DNA of 64,000 nt from Cenococcum geophilum 1.58 (GCA_001692895.1 KV748198.1:1400367-1464366), one strand, 5' to 3'. Positions 21,143-33,245 are shown, counted from the stretch's first letter. Numbers and translations are program-made. The notes: a model not told the origin generated them from the letters alone.

Positions 21143-22718
21143 TCACATAGTCAGCCAGGGATGTTTTAAGAGATCCTTAGCAGTCTTCCTCTTCTCCGGC
21201 AACCACTGAAGCATATGGCTCGCAAAATCAAGAAATAGTTCTTTGTCCTTGCCTTCGAGAGAAAGAACGGAGTCCGGGAGGTTAAAGCTAGAGGGAATCA
21301 GGTCTTTGTATAGGAATACACCTGCACGCTAGAGTCAGTACTGGAGTCTTCGGAAGGCAAGGGACGGTGAGGTTTCCAGCTCGCACACAGCTATGATCGT
21401 ACCTTCTGAGCTAAAGAAGGGCCCTCCATAGCATTCGCGAGCGGTCCAACAAAGCTTGCCTTCTACGCTTGGAAAATCCCTTCTCCATTCGACCCTACTC
21501 CACTTTTCCTCTCGATCAAGAAGCTCTTTAGGTGGAGGGCCCAGTAATGAAATCATCTCTGCAAGGTGCTTTCGACTGTCGTAAGCACCTTGGTTGGAAC
21601 AAATGTCTCGAAACAGGTCGCGGTTCTCTAAGAGGTTCCAAATCTAGGCGTTACATCGTAAGTAGAAACTAAAGCAGTCGATCGGCACTAAGGCTCACCA
21701 ATACGCCAAGGTTCCATATGTCTGCGCTGTATGACCAACCCGTGCCCAATATGACTTCTGGTGCATGGAAGAGGGGAGGTTGAATAGGGTGTCGCAGAGG
21801 TTCGGGACCATCTGTGTGTTGGGCTAACCCGAAGTCCACCAGATTTAGAAGTGTTCTGAATGATTTGAATCCACCAAAATCATAGCGTGAGAGATACACT
21901 AAGCTATCATCTCTCATCTTTCGCAGCATAGGAGCTTCGGCTAGGTTCTGGACAAAATTTTCGAGCACAGATGGATCCTCGAATGTCAACATGATATTGT
22001 CTTGCTTGATATCTAGTTAAAATAAGTATCAGAATGCATTGACCCTAGAAACGGCCGATTCCTCACCTGTGTGAACAATACCACACTCGGAATGAAGATA
22101 ATCGAGCCCCAGTAGGATATGCTGTAGGAACAGCTTAAGAAGTGGCCCTGGAATTTTGCCGTCGGGAACTCGCCTCTGGAAGAGTTTGAATGTCTCTCGC
22201 ATTGGCTCGTAGACTAGACAAGGGTGCGTGCCATGCGGTCCCGTGATTTCGAAATAGTTGATTGCCGTTCTTACAAACCTGAAGCCCTCATGCGACGGAT
22301 TTGCCTGCAGGTATCTACTGATATTGTGTTCATGTTTTGCTATATCCTGGTCATTAGATACAGCGACTTTTACAGCAACGTATCTCTTCGTCTGCCAAAA
22401 CCATCTAGGAAGGTGTTAGATGCAAAAGGAATAGACTTAAGCGAGGGCATACCGTGAAGTGTCTTCGGCCAGCCATACGGTCGAAGTAGAGCCCCATCCA
22501 AGCTTAGCTAATACCTTGTATTGTCCGCGTAATACTTGGCCTGGATTCACCGGATAGAAACGTTTGGGATCATAGCCGGGTAATGTCTCTTCCTCCACTG
22601 GAACATCGAGTGGGAGGATTTTGGGCTCTCGGCTCTTGACCATCATAGAGCTTCTTGGAAAGAACAGCTGTCGGAGGTGCGGACGGGCCCGGAATCTGAA
22701 GAGATTGAGTGCCGACAT
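21143..22718 (-). CDS. SRPK-like serine/threonine protein kinase
   Basis: Five exons (22718..22453, 22404..22067, 22012..21699, 21643..21403, 21321..21143) give 445 aa. After a basic N-terminus come PGYDPKRFYPVNPGQVL, the glycine loop LGWGSTSTVWLAED, the lysine strand YVAVKV, the catalytic loop HTDIKQDN, VDFGLAQH in the activation region, and the C-lobe ending KDLLKHPWLTM. HTD in place of HRD and the split kinase insert (FEDPSVLENF... to DFGGFKSF) fit the SRPK group of CMGC kinases; many filamentous fungi have expanded sets of these. Substrates are unknown. An upstream in-frame ATG at 22799 would add 27 residues. Introns: 22452..22405, 22066..22013, 21698..21644, 21402..21322. Confidence 0.88.
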
Positions 22719-23168
22719 TCGGTACCGGTAGCGGTGGCACGCCTTCATCAATTGGGTGGATCTTTGTATTAAGACAACCCCTCCGGGAGAAGGCAACATT
22801 AAATTTCTCAGCGGGCGTTTTGCCAAGCCACGGCCCCTTTGCTGTTTCGTGCTAGCCACGGTAGGGTCCAGGGCTGCAAGGGGGAGATCAATCGTTTATT
22901 TTATTGTTTTCCCGCAGATGCAAACACTGAAAACGTTAGAGCCAGTTGTTCTTGAAAGATTAATAGAAACTTCAACTTGAAAACCTCGAGTTTGCTCTAT
23001 ATTCCTACCTGTCGAACTGTGTCTTCTAGATATAGAGCAATAGAATTACACAACACTCCAAATATAACCCCAATCTTTCCCCCACCCGGCCAAACCCTAA
23101 CGCCGGCAATGCAAAGATGCAAAATTCCAGCCTTGCACCTTTCAAAAATTCTTTGACTCAACAAAACC
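22719..23168. other. Intergenic between two minus-strand genes
   Basis: 450 bp holding the kinase promoter and the 3' side of the membrane-protein gene. Nothing else supported. Confidence 0.5.
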
Positions 23169-25007
23169 CTAATCCGACCATCTACTGCCAGCTTTCTGCT
23201 CTGATCCAGCGAAATTCTTCTCCTCCTCTTCCCACTTCCTCCGCTCTACCCTCCTCCGCGCACTGAAAGCTCTCGCAAACCGCCACGCCTCCGTATCCGC
23301 CAGGTTCCACTTCTCTACCATTTCAACAGTCTGGGCTTGCTGGCGGACCTTGCTTTTGATTGCATCTCTTGCCTTCACTAACCTCTGCTTCTCCGTCTCC
23401 ACCTCTGGGATACTTAGCTTGTGCCCACCCTCGAGAGGGGGAGGAGGCGGGGGACGACGTTCCGGTCCCGGGACGGGCGTCTCGGATTTCCCATCATCAG
23501 CGGCTTCTTGCGGGAGGTGGAAGCCGAAGATCCAATCGAGGTCAACCTGGGACTCGCGCTCCGCGGTGAGCCAGATGGAATGGGAGGCTGTTCGGGGAGA
23601 CGCAACAGCTTCTTTAAAGCGGACAACGCGGGTGGCGCCGCTGACTGAAGGGCCGAGGAGTTCTTCCGTGGCAGCAAAAATCCAGGAGTCGCGTTTGGAT
23701 TGACGGCGGAGAAAACGGGCGTCAACGAAATCGCGTTGGTAGTGCAGCGTGGTAAGAGTGTAGGGGTGCGGCACGGTACCAATCGTGTAGAGCTTTGTGT
23801 TGTTGCGGAAGATAGGGAGGATCTCAATTCTTAAAGGATGTGAAGAGACGCAAGCTTTGCATTTGGGTTTGTTAGGTGGGCAAGAGGAAGGTATTGGACT
23901 GGTCGGGCATTGTGTGAGGTTGCGAGCAATGTCGATTGCTTCTTCAATCAGCGCGGTGGTATGTTCAGGGAGCGGTTTGAGGATGGCTATTCCGTCAGGG
24001 AAGTTGCTTTGCCAAGTGCTGTGGAGATGCGCGTTTATGAGAGTGGCCAGGAGTGAAAGACCTTCGACCTGAGTGCTGTTGGTCAATTTCTCAGCGACAG
24101 CTTTGTATTTCGATACGATTGTGTTTCCGTCGTAGTAAGCGACACCATCCCCTTTGGCATCAATGTCGATTGTGTCTTTATCCAAAAGGTTAATCATCGG
24201 TCCGCCGTCCATTTTAGCTAAAGTTTCAAGCTTGTCCTTGTTGACGGTCATATTCTTGAAGTATGAATGGTCTAGAGCTTTTTTGATCGCATCATTGATT
24301 GCTACTTCCTCGCCAAAGAAGATACCATTTTGCAAAGATTCAATCCGAGTCAGCTTGGGATATTCTCCCCTCCTCAGATAAGTCAGGAGAGCGTTATCAT
24401 ATGAAGCCATGGGCACTGCCAGCCAATTTGCCAATACACCTGTACCCATGTGACCCCATGCCAACCATCTCGCAAACTCCACTTCAAGCTTCGAATCAAG
24501 TTCTAACCGCTGCAGAGTCTCATATAATGGATTCTTCTGGGCTTCTGCCCTGCTCAGCACCTGGGGCTTGAATCCTTGTGCCCACCATGCCCGACGCCAT
24601 GCAAGCAACAGCTTGTTCTCTGCCTCCGTAATATTTTTATCCTGTTTCTTGCTCGGATCATAGAATGTGTATATTGGCGGTCGTGCTTTTAAGGGAGGAA
24701 GGACAGCGCGGTTTTCGTCAAGGGTGATTGAAGAGGAGAATGGGTTGCGCCATTTCCAGTCTGAGAACCACTTCGCATCTCCGCTGGTACTATTAGCCTG
24801 TACAGGCGGTTCATGGCTAGCTTGGCTGAAGGGATTCTTAATGGAGTCTTTGACTTCTGCAACCGTGGGAATATCGGCAGGTGATGGCGGCCCGAAGAAC
24901 AAAAGAGAGAGAACTATGAATATAATAATTCCGAAGAGCAGCTGGAATCGTCGTGGCGGTATTTGCAGGGCCACAGGATGCCCGCAACATGTGCGTTGTA
25001 CAGGCAT
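23169..25007 (-). CDS. Conserved fungal type II membrane protein, function unknown
   Basis: Single-exon gene of 612 aa. A short cytosolic basic N-terminus is followed by one membrane anchor (about residues 22-41, LLFGIIIFIVLSLLFFGPPS), so most of the protein should be lumenal or extracellular. The lumenal part has several NxS/T sites (NSTS, NITE, NMTV, NSTQ, NLTQ, NNTK), conserved-looking stretches WRRAWWAQGFKP and MASYDNALLTYLRRGEYP, a Cys cluster (CPTSPIPSSCPPNKPKCKAC) and a Pro-rich then basic coiled C-terminus. The layout recalls Golgi or ER glycan-processing proteins, but I do not recognise a catalytic motif and assign no reaction. Confidence 0.88.
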   Translation of the reverse strand: MPVQRTCCGHPVALQIPPRRFQLLFGIIIFIVLSLLFFGPPSPADIPTVAEVKDSIKNPFSQASHEPPVQANSTSGDAKWFSDWKWRNPFSSSITLDENRAVLPPLKARPPIYTFYDPSKKQDKNITEAENKLLLAWRRAWWAQGFKPQVLSRAEAQKNPLYETLQRLELDSKLEVEFARWLAWGHMGTGVLANWLAVPMASYDNALLTYLRRGEYPKLTRIESLQNGIFFGEEVAINDAIKKALDHSYFKNMTVNKDKLETLAKMDGGPMINLLDKDTIDIDAKGDGVAYYDGNTIVSKYKAVAEKLTNSTQVEGLSLLATLINAHLHSTWQSNFPDGIAILKPLPEHTTALIEEAIDIARNLTQCPTSPIPSSCPPNKPKCKACVSSHPLRIEILPIFRNNTKLYTIGTVPHPYTLTTLHYQRDFVDARFLRRQSKRDSWIFAATEELLGPSVSGATRVVRFKEAVASPRTASHSIWLTAERESQVDLDWIFGFHLPQEAADDGKSETPVPGPERRPPPPPPLEGGHKLSIPEVETEKQRLVKARDAIKSKVRQQAQTVEMVEKWNLADTEAWRFARAFSARRRVERRKWEEEEKNFAGSEQKAGSRWSD

Positions 25008-25291
25008 GGCTCTGAGTTGAAGATTCCGCGCGGAGACGTAACGATGTTTGTTTTATCAACACATTTGATGCGTTTTCTTTGGTAGAGGATGACACCCCTG
25101 TTAATAGTACTCGTCCGTTGACCCCTGATGGGAGTGACGCGGCCTGAGGACGTTTATTGAAGAAGAAAGAGGGGATGAGGAAGAGGACGGAAACGAGCGG
25201 TAAGATCTACAAGAGAAGTACAAATTCACACGCGGAAAATAATTAAAGAAGTGGGGCCACGTGTATATAGCGATCGTCTCGTCGTGGTATA

Positions 25292-25428
25292 CAGGGTCCG
25301 CAAGGTTCGGTGTCGCCCCCCCCGTGCGCGCAGCAGCGGTGGCATCTAATTTCGCTTAAGCTTCGCCTAAGTTAGTATGTAGAGCTAGCAGAATTAGATG
25401 TAGTGGCCGCTAGGGGGGGGGAGACGTT
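25292..25428 (+). repeat. Left terminal inverted repeat of the Tc1-type element
   Basis: Matches the reverse complement of 28746-28882 except for the length of C and G runs. Contains GC-rich blocks (GTGCGCGCAGCAGCGG, GGCCGCTAGGGGGGGG) untouched by C-to-T change. Confidence 0.85.
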
Positions 25429-28400
25429 GCCTCCTTGCATTTGAAGCTATTCGCAACTTCTCTTCCTTACCAATATTGTAATATCTACTCTAGATCTTAG
25501 TGTAATAGAGCCTTCCTTTTATCAATATGAGCTCTAAACATACTGCCGCTGCCGCCGTTAGAAGTCCTTCTTATCCACCCTATCAAAGGCCTTAACTATT
25601 ACCAATACTGTCCTTATCTATTCCTTAACCACCTATCTTAACGCAGAGCTTAAGTATAAGTACGGTCGTAACTCTGCCGCCCGTATTTAGTAGCCAGATT
25701 AGCACGTAGCTTAACTTCTCTCTACTAATAGCGTTTAATAGGTTGCCTCCATTATAGTAGGTAGCTACTTTTACTAACGGCGAGCTTAAGGAAATATTAA
25801 ATGATTTTAAGGCAGCAAAGGAGGCAGATTATAAGAAGGTTTAACGCTTTTATTAATCGCAGGATTATAATATAATAAGGGCTCCTCCGCAGCTACTATA
25901 TCTTACGTAGCTTTTAAATATAGGTTCCTATTATCCTTTAAGTTAGCAATAATATTATTAGTTACCATACCTCCACTTAGAGCTTAATCTAGATAATATT
26001 AGCCACTATATACAAACCCCGCGTTAATCGCGGAGACCCCCTATACTTCCTTTACAAGTATTTAAGCCAATACCTAAAGATTTAATGACGGAAAGTAAGG
26101 AGGAGGAGCCACCGCCAAGGCTTTAATTTAAGCATAAATTAGAGTAGCAAAGCCAAGCGGTAGAGGTATCTTTTTTAACTATTATCTCTTATTATTAGCG
26201 AAGCTTAAGAAGGGCGTACGGACTTAGAATATAGTTATATATACTTTTACTAACTCTCGCCTAAGCCTCTCGCTTACATATAGTTATAATATACTGCCTA
26301 TAATTAATAAGGCTATTAAGCAGCAGCTTCCTAGCCGTTGCGTTATATAAGAGTTATATAATACATCGGTTTTATATACTAAGAAGAATAAGACTTAAGT
26401 AATGTTTAAGATTAATCCTAGTTAGGAAGCTAGCTAGAGCTTAATTAATAGTAAACTTATAAGCTTAGTAAAGAAGCACCAGAATATAGATGGCTCTACT
26501 AAGCAGCTCTTAGTTAAAGTCAGCTTTATATATATTATGGTAAATAATTAAGCTAGATCTACCGCTTACTCTACTAATCGTTTTATAATGGCCGCATAGT
26601 TATTAATATAGCTATTATTAATACAGCTAGCTGCTACTGTCTCCTTATAGGATACGCCTCTAAATATACCGTAATCTAAATAGTATAAGGCTAGTAATAC
26701 TACTTATCTTCTAGCCCCCTACCTAAAGACTACTAAGCTCCGGTTAAAGCTATATAGGGAGTAAAAGTATAAGAAGAGGTGTCTAGGCTCTTCTTAGTGC
26801 TAAATCTATTACTAAGTTGACTATAAGCTAACGCAGGAGGACCTTAAGGAGTGGGCGCGGGCTATTAAGGATAGTTTAGCTACTATTTATATACCTTATA
26901 ATAAGCTATTAAAAAAGCTTTAAGATTAGAAAAAGGGAGATAGTAAGAAGTTTTAACTTGCCTTTACTAAGTCGCCTATACCTAATACTCCTAGTGTTAT
27001 TAATTAATTCTATATTAATCTAACTAATAGGCAGTATAGGCGTCTAGCTATACTACTATTAGGGCAAGACCTAATTACAAGATTATTACCTGTAGTTCCT
27101 TTACCTTATTCGCAAGGCCTAAATTATATAGCTAATCTACGGGAGTATTTTAACTGGTAGAAGCTCTTAGTATAAGAAGACCTAGAGTAGGAGAGTAATT
27201 TTAAAGCCGCCTATTAAGTTGCTTGTAAGAAGCGGTGGGACTTAAGGATTATTAGGGAGTAGAAGCTAAATAAAGAGGGTAAAACGCTAGTTAATATAAT
27301 AATTAATAAGGGAGTACTAGAGGTAATTGCTGAATAGGTATATTAGGATATTAAGAACTAGAGGACTTTGTAAGTTGCTTAGCTTTCTAATAGTATTAAG
27401 GATTTAGAGAAAGATAAGCAGTAGATTTTTTACACTAGTATAGCTTTGCCTAAAAGTTTAGGGTAAAATATAAATTTTACTAGTAATTTATATAAGAGTT
27501 TTATAATATAGTAAGCCGACTAAAGCAACGTCTAACTCCTACTAAAAAACACCACGCTAAGGATTATAAGGTTTAACCCAAATCTAATAACTTACTAACT
27601 CTTCTATTAATCCTTCCTTATATATACCTACTATAGCTAAAGTAGGCTCTAGCGTTATTACTCCTTTTACTTACAGTATCTATATACTACTATAGGAAGT
27701 TTTTAAACTTATTACCCTAAAGCTCTAGCTTACTCCTCTATAATTTAAAATATTATTAAATATACTCCTTTAGCTTACCAAAGAACTCCTTAATTAGATT
27801 TAAATTAGGCGAATATATAAGTAAATAAACAAGCACTATACCATGCTTAGTAAAAAGAGACTTAATCCATTCTAAATAGTAGAAGCTTATATTATCTATA
27901 ACAACTACTAACCTTAAAGCTAGATAAGGATTATAGTAAGATAGAAGGTAGTGTTTAATCTAGTAATTATAGCCTTCCGCGTTCGTTAAGCCGCTATATA
28001 CTAACGATATTAGTACACCGTCAATAGTATATATAGGTAAAATATTAAGCTGCTGCTCGCCGCGATTATATAGAGTATATAGGATTAGCGTCGTGCCTAC
28101 CGGCGCCTAAGCCAACTTTTATATACCTATTTTTAAATTAGCGCTAGATTTATCTATAAAGACAAGTTGCTTAATAGTAAACTATAAGATATTGGCCTAG
28201 TATTAATTACGGTCCTCCTAACTCCGCTTTAAAGTAATGCAATAAGCCTTATATATAAGTAAATTATTTCCTTATCCATATATTTAGAATATAGCTTACT
28301 AGCTTTCTACTCTAGCTAGTAACTCTTAACTCTACAGCAATTATTTACAGGCCTACTATAACTCTAAAACTGTTGTATATATACTAAGCCATCTTATCTA

Positions 28401-28745
28401 GATATAGATTTAGTGCCTTATTAAGTTGGTAAAGTAATACAATAATTATCTAAGAGCTTAGCGCACTCTTTAGGCCAAAGTATACACGACTAAGTCTCAT
28501 CCTTCTATACCTCTCTAGTTTCTATTAAATTTATTAAACAGCTCTACAAGAGCACTTGGCTTAAATACAACACTGTTAATTAGTGGCGCCCGCGTTAATA
28601 AGGATTTCAAGGAAAATATATTACTATTCGCGCATATTAGGCGCTATATTTAATAGAGGCGATAATAAGAGTTACACCATGATCTAGAATAAAGATCACG
28701 ATATTAGTAAGGAAGAGATATTATAAATAGCTTCAAACGTAAGGC

Positions 28746-28882
28746 GACGTCTCCCCCCCCCTAGCGGCCACTACATCTAATTCTGCTAGCTCTACATACT
28801 AACTTAGGCGAAGCTTAAGCGAAATTAGATGCCACCGCTGCTGCGCGCACGGGGGGGGCGACACCGAACCTTGCGGACCCTG
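28746..28882 (-). repeat. Right terminal inverted repeat of the Tc1-type element
   Basis: Mirror of the left repeat, ending GCGGACCCTG before the TA target duplicate. Confidence 0.85.
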
Positions 28883-28884
28883 TA

Positions 28885-29382
28885 GTCAGTAGAGGCTGTG
28901 AACTTTCCCTGGTCCCTGACAGGGCTGAGCTCGGCTCGGAAGATGATGTTGTTCCAACCCCAGAATATTTTTTTATGCACTGTAGAGTGCCGATTTTCGC
29001 AGGACTCAATTCCCCACAATGTGCACATTTTCACTTCTTTTCCTACTCTAGCACTTCTTATAACGCTATCTCCCTCTCACCCAAATGCACCGTATAGAGA
29101 AATTCAATTGATATTCTTAACTCCACTTTACTCCATTCTATAGCTCAAAGGTTATGCGTTAGGTACTGCGAGCATATTTCGAAGGTCTTTAAAACTCTAT
29201 CAAAAGTGAGTACTGCAAGACAGCGACTAAGCGAATTGCTTCTTACACTCCCTTCTTCTGTATAAAGCAAAGCAGGCACACAATCCAAAGGCGACTACAG
29301 CAGCGGAAGCTCCACCACCAACCTTGCACGCGACAGCTCCAATTACCCTCAAGAACTTCGCTAAGTGGATTGAATAGGAATC
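28885..29382. other. Intergenic, upstream of the LYS2-type relic
   Basis: Probably the former promoter and leader of the alpha-aminoadipate reductase copy. No gene supported. Confidence 0.5.
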
Positions 29383-32300
29383 ATGCCAAAACCAGCGGTC
29401 CTTTCGGGCCCTACAGCAGACCTATTCTGGTCAGATTTCAAGGAACCAATTTATGAGCTATTTGCGACAAATGCTAGCAGCATCCAGACCGACCATGCGT
29501 GGTGGAAACAGCATCGAGCCCCTCACCAGAGCGCCAATTTACCTACAAACAGATCTTTGAGGCTTGAGCAGTGCTGTCGCATCATTTTGTGGGGAGGGGA
29601 GTTCAACGAGGGGAGGTAGTGATGATCTTTGCTCACCGCGGAGTAGACCTTGTAGTCGCTATTATGGCTGTTTTAGCAGCAGGAACTACTCTCTCCGTGC
29701 TGAACCCCCTGTAAGCTTGAGATAATTAAGAGTCTCATTTTTGTATGCCACGCTAATTTCCAGCTCTATAGATACCCTACAGACCGCCAATGCATCTACC
29801 TCGAAGTCTCGCAACCCCGGGCGTTAGTTGTAATAGAAAAGGCCACTCAAGAAGCTGGACCTCTCTCGGATCAAGTTCGGTACCTACATGTCGGAAAACC
29901 TTGAACTACAAACGGAAGTACCAGCTTTGCGGTTGAAGGATGACGGAACACTTGTAGGAGGTTTAAAGAATGGAGAAGATTGTCTGGCAAACTAGCAAAA
30001 GCTGAAGTCCGACCTTTCCGGTGTGCTAGTAGGCCCAGACTCAACACCTACACTCTTTTACTTCGGGATCTAAAGAGAAGCCCAAAGGCGTCAAGAGTCG
30101 ACACTTCTCCTTCACTCACTACTTTCCCTAGATAGCAGAGACCTCTGGACTGTCAGAGAAAGACAAATTCACGATACTGTCAGGTATAGCCCACGAAAAC
30201 ACACACACCCATACAAAGAGACATCTTCACACCCTTATCTCTTGGTGCGCAATTACTAGTTCCAAGTAAGGAAGATATCCAACACGAAAAACTCTGAATG
30301 GATGCGCAAATTCGGAGCAACTGTAACTCACCTTACCCCTGCTATGGGTCAGATATTGGTTGGTGGTGCGTCGGCGACATTTGAAAGTTTATATCACTCC
30401 TTTGTCGGTGATCTTCTGATCAAGAGAGATTGTAGAAGATCGCAGGAGCTCGCCCCAAACGTGCGGATTGCGAATATGTATGGAACCACTGAAACACAAA
30501 CCTAGCCGTACGGACGCTCCAAATTTCTTAGATGATATGAGCAAAGTTATTCCAGCGGGCCCCGGAATGAACAACGTTCAATTGCTGGTAGTAGATCGGC
30601 AGAACAGAAACAGGCTGTGCGAGCCGGGTGAGAGCGGTGAGATATATGTCCGTGCCGGAGGTCTAGCAGAAGAGTATCTGGGTCTCCCTGACCTCACGGC
30701 AACCAAATTTGTCGAGAATTGGTTCGCCGATCTGAAGAAATGGTCGAAGAGACATAAATCGAGTCGAGAGTCAGGGTGGACCGGAGCCATGGCGACAATT
30801 CTGGCGTGGTCCACGCGACAGACTTTACAGATCAGATGACTTAGGGCATTATGGTCCTGATGGAAACATCCACTGCACTGGGAGAGTCGACTCCCAGGTC
30901 AAAATCCGGGGTTTCAGAATTGAGTTCGGAGAGATCGACTTATATCTTGCTGCCCATCCTCTTGTGCGAGAGAATGTCACCCTACTCAAGCGAGATGCAT
31001 GCGAAGAACTAACCCTCGTCAGTAAGTATATGCCACCTTCTGCTGATTCCTGAGCCTACTAATTTTCTCCAAGGCTACATTGTTCCTGAAATGAAACGAT
31101 GGTATCAGTGGCTAGAGGAAGAGGAGCAACTAATTACCCGAGCGACACAACCATAGTAGGAATGCTTAAGCGCTTTCGCTATCTGCGCGACGATGTAAGC
31201 GGGCATCTCAAGAAGGAGCTACCAACGTATGCAGTTCCGTCTGTTCTTGTGCCTCTTAGTCGTTTCCCACTTAACCCAAATGGCAAAATCGATAAACCCG
31301 CATTACCTTTCCCGGAACCACAACAGTTAGCAGCCGCTGGAGGAAGAAGGCCATCGCAACTTAGCAAGGCTCTTACTACTACCGAGAAGTCTCTTGCTGA
31401 GATCCGGGCTAAACCGATCCATGGGGTCAACGCTAACAGCATGAGCGGAAGTGATTCCTCCTTTGACCTTGGTGGACATAGTGTGGTGGGGTAGAATGTC
31501 CTAGCCTAGTATCTTGGCGCCTATCCAATTTTCCTATATTTATAGAGCCTTCGGCTTCCCTCCTTCTTGGACCATCACAAACCTACCGGAATACATTCTT
31601 TTCTTCTTTTCTTACTAACTGCTTTACTGATTACTTCTGACTGATTACGACCGACCGACCGACAGACAGACAGCACCGTGACTTCCCATCTGAGAGAGGT
31701 CGTACCCTCCCACAATAGCATCATTGCACAACAGATTCTCCTTGCTGTTAGGCAGAAGTGGAAGGATGTGGATGTTCCTATGAGCACCATCTTCCAGCAC
31801 CCAACGTTGAGAGGTTTCGCCGCAAACATTAGCCAAGCCTTAGACCCTATTGATCTTCGTCTTGATTCAGCGGATCAGCCGGAGGAGATTCCCGAGGATA
31901 AGGATTACTCGGCCGATGCCCGTGATCTTTGCAAGCATTTACTGGACTCCTTTTCAGCAGAACGCTTAAATTCTTCAGAAGACAAGACTGTTTTCTTGAC
32001 CGGAGCAACCGGGTTTCTGGGTGCCTTCATTTTGCAAGATCTGCTCACCCGAAATTCTCCCTCCGTTGGAGTTTTTGCACTTGTACGCGCTGAAGACCCT
32101 GGCTCCGCCCTTTCTAGAGTGAAAACAATCTGTCAAGCCTATGGAATCTGGAACGAGTCGTGGAGCTCGCGCCTGGAATGTGTAGCTGGTGATTTGGAAA
32201 AGCCTAACTTCGGCCTATCTCCCGACGTGTGGAACCGGCTCGCTGATGAGGTGGGCCTGGTTTGCCATAATGGTGCTTTGGTCCTCTGGGTTCTTCCATA

Positions 32301-33245
32301 TTCGCGACTGCGGTTGCCTAATGTCCTCAGCACCATTGACAATCCTTTCGCTTTGCGCTGCTAGGAAATCGAAATACTTTGGTTGGTTAGCTCCACTTCT
32401 GTGTTAGATTCCGATCACTACGTAAATCTCTCTGAGAAGAGCGTGGCGGAAGGTGGAACAGGCGTCAGCGAAGCCAATGACCTGGAAAGTTCTCGGAAAG
32501 GCCTTGGTTCTGGTTATGGCTAGTCTAAATGGGCTGCCGAGTATCTTGTGAGACAAGCTGGAAAGCATGGCCTAAAGGGCGCCATAATCAGGCCAGGTTA
32601 TGCTACAGGTGACCCCAAAGCAGGAAGTAAGTAAAAACATCTCTTGTCCGATGCCCTCAAAGCCACTCTAGGCCCTTCCAAAACGTTCATCGATACGACC
32701 ATATAGCAGTGTCGCAAGTAGATGCTGACAGCAGTTTGTAGCAACAAACGCAGACGACTTCCTCATTCACATGCTGAAAGGCTGCGTTCAGCTCTCCTCC
32801 CGTCCCAACATTACCAACACCACCAACATGGTTCCAGTCACGCACGTTGCCCGTGTCGTTGTTGCATCCATGTTTGACGCACCTGTAGAGCCTCTTGGTG
32901 TGGTCCAAGTGACGAGTCATCCCCGTCTCACTTTCAACGGATTCGTCGGATCCTTCGAGAACTATGGTTATACTATTCCGCAGGTTTCATACGACGAGTG
33001 GCATAAGAATATGGAGCAGTATGTTGCATCATCCGCGGGGGAGCAGATAGAAGATCACGCGCTGTGAGCGGTAGTTTTTTCACCTTGATTTTGGTCATGT
33101 GCTTATGTTGAGTGTATGAAGGCTTCCGCTGTACCACTTTGTTACTGCGGATTTGCCTGCCGATAGTAAAGCTCCTGAACTCGACAATCCCAATGCTGCA
33201 AAAGCGCTAAAGGCGGACGCGGCATTACCGTCGACATCATAGGGG
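29383..33245 (+). pseudogene. Broken copy of alpha-aminoadipate reductase (LYS2 type)
   Basis: Pieces in changing frames follow the whole enzyme. Start MPKPAVLSGPTADLFWSDF; adenylation domain (VDLVVAIMAVLAAG, FGATVTHLTPAMGQILVGGA, NMYGTTET, IRGFRIEFGEIDLYL, NPNGKIDKPALPFP); carrier-domain DLGGHS at about 31466; reductase domain with NAD-binding TGATGFLG at about 32000; NMVPVTHVARVVVASMFDAP; end near 33245. Introns survive at about 29712-29762, 31022-31073 and 32626-32740, so it arose by DNA duplication or is the decaying original, not by reverse transcription. Many frameshifts and stops (for example TGA after GLKNGEDCLAN and the lost GSEGKPKG-type motif near 30065) rule out function. A solo LTR splits the carrier domain. 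The living enzyme reduces alpha-aminoadipate in fungal lysine synthesis; an intact copy should be elsewhere if the fungus is a lysine prototroph. A plain A-T-R NRPS-like gene is less likely given the fit along the whole length. Confidence 0.85.
31482..31714 (+). mobile_element. Solo LTR inserted in the LYS2-type relic
   Basis: 233 bp from TGTGGTGGGG to CCCTCCCACA, flanked by the 4 bp duplicate ATAG (31478-31481 and 31715-31718). Its last ~160 bp match the LTRs of the gag-only element at 52085-57725, including the GACCGACCGACCGACAGACA run and GTGACTT..CCCATCTGAGAG. The first ~60 bp are more diverged. Fossil; only the LTR remains. Confidence 0.85.

Larger units (their letters stand above)
25292..28882. 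mobile_element. Tc1/mariner-type DNA transposon with long TIRs, interior heavily mutated
   Basis: 3591 bp bounded by inverted repeats of about 140 bp (starting CAGGGTCCGCAAGGTTCGG) that match almost base for base, flanked by TA on both sides (25290-25291 and 28883-28884). The minus strand about 28560-27560 reads as a decayed Tc1-type transposase: helix-turn-helix remnant, then QLVFIDKSSAN, TIDGVLISLVYSG, LVVVIDNISFYYLEW and YSPNLNLIKEFFGK, matching the DDE_3 order D...D...E. The plus strand about 25528-27480 seems to have been a second long ORF of unknown type. The interior is AT-rich with many stops, consistent with RIP; the ends are GC-rich and intact. Confidence 0.85.
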
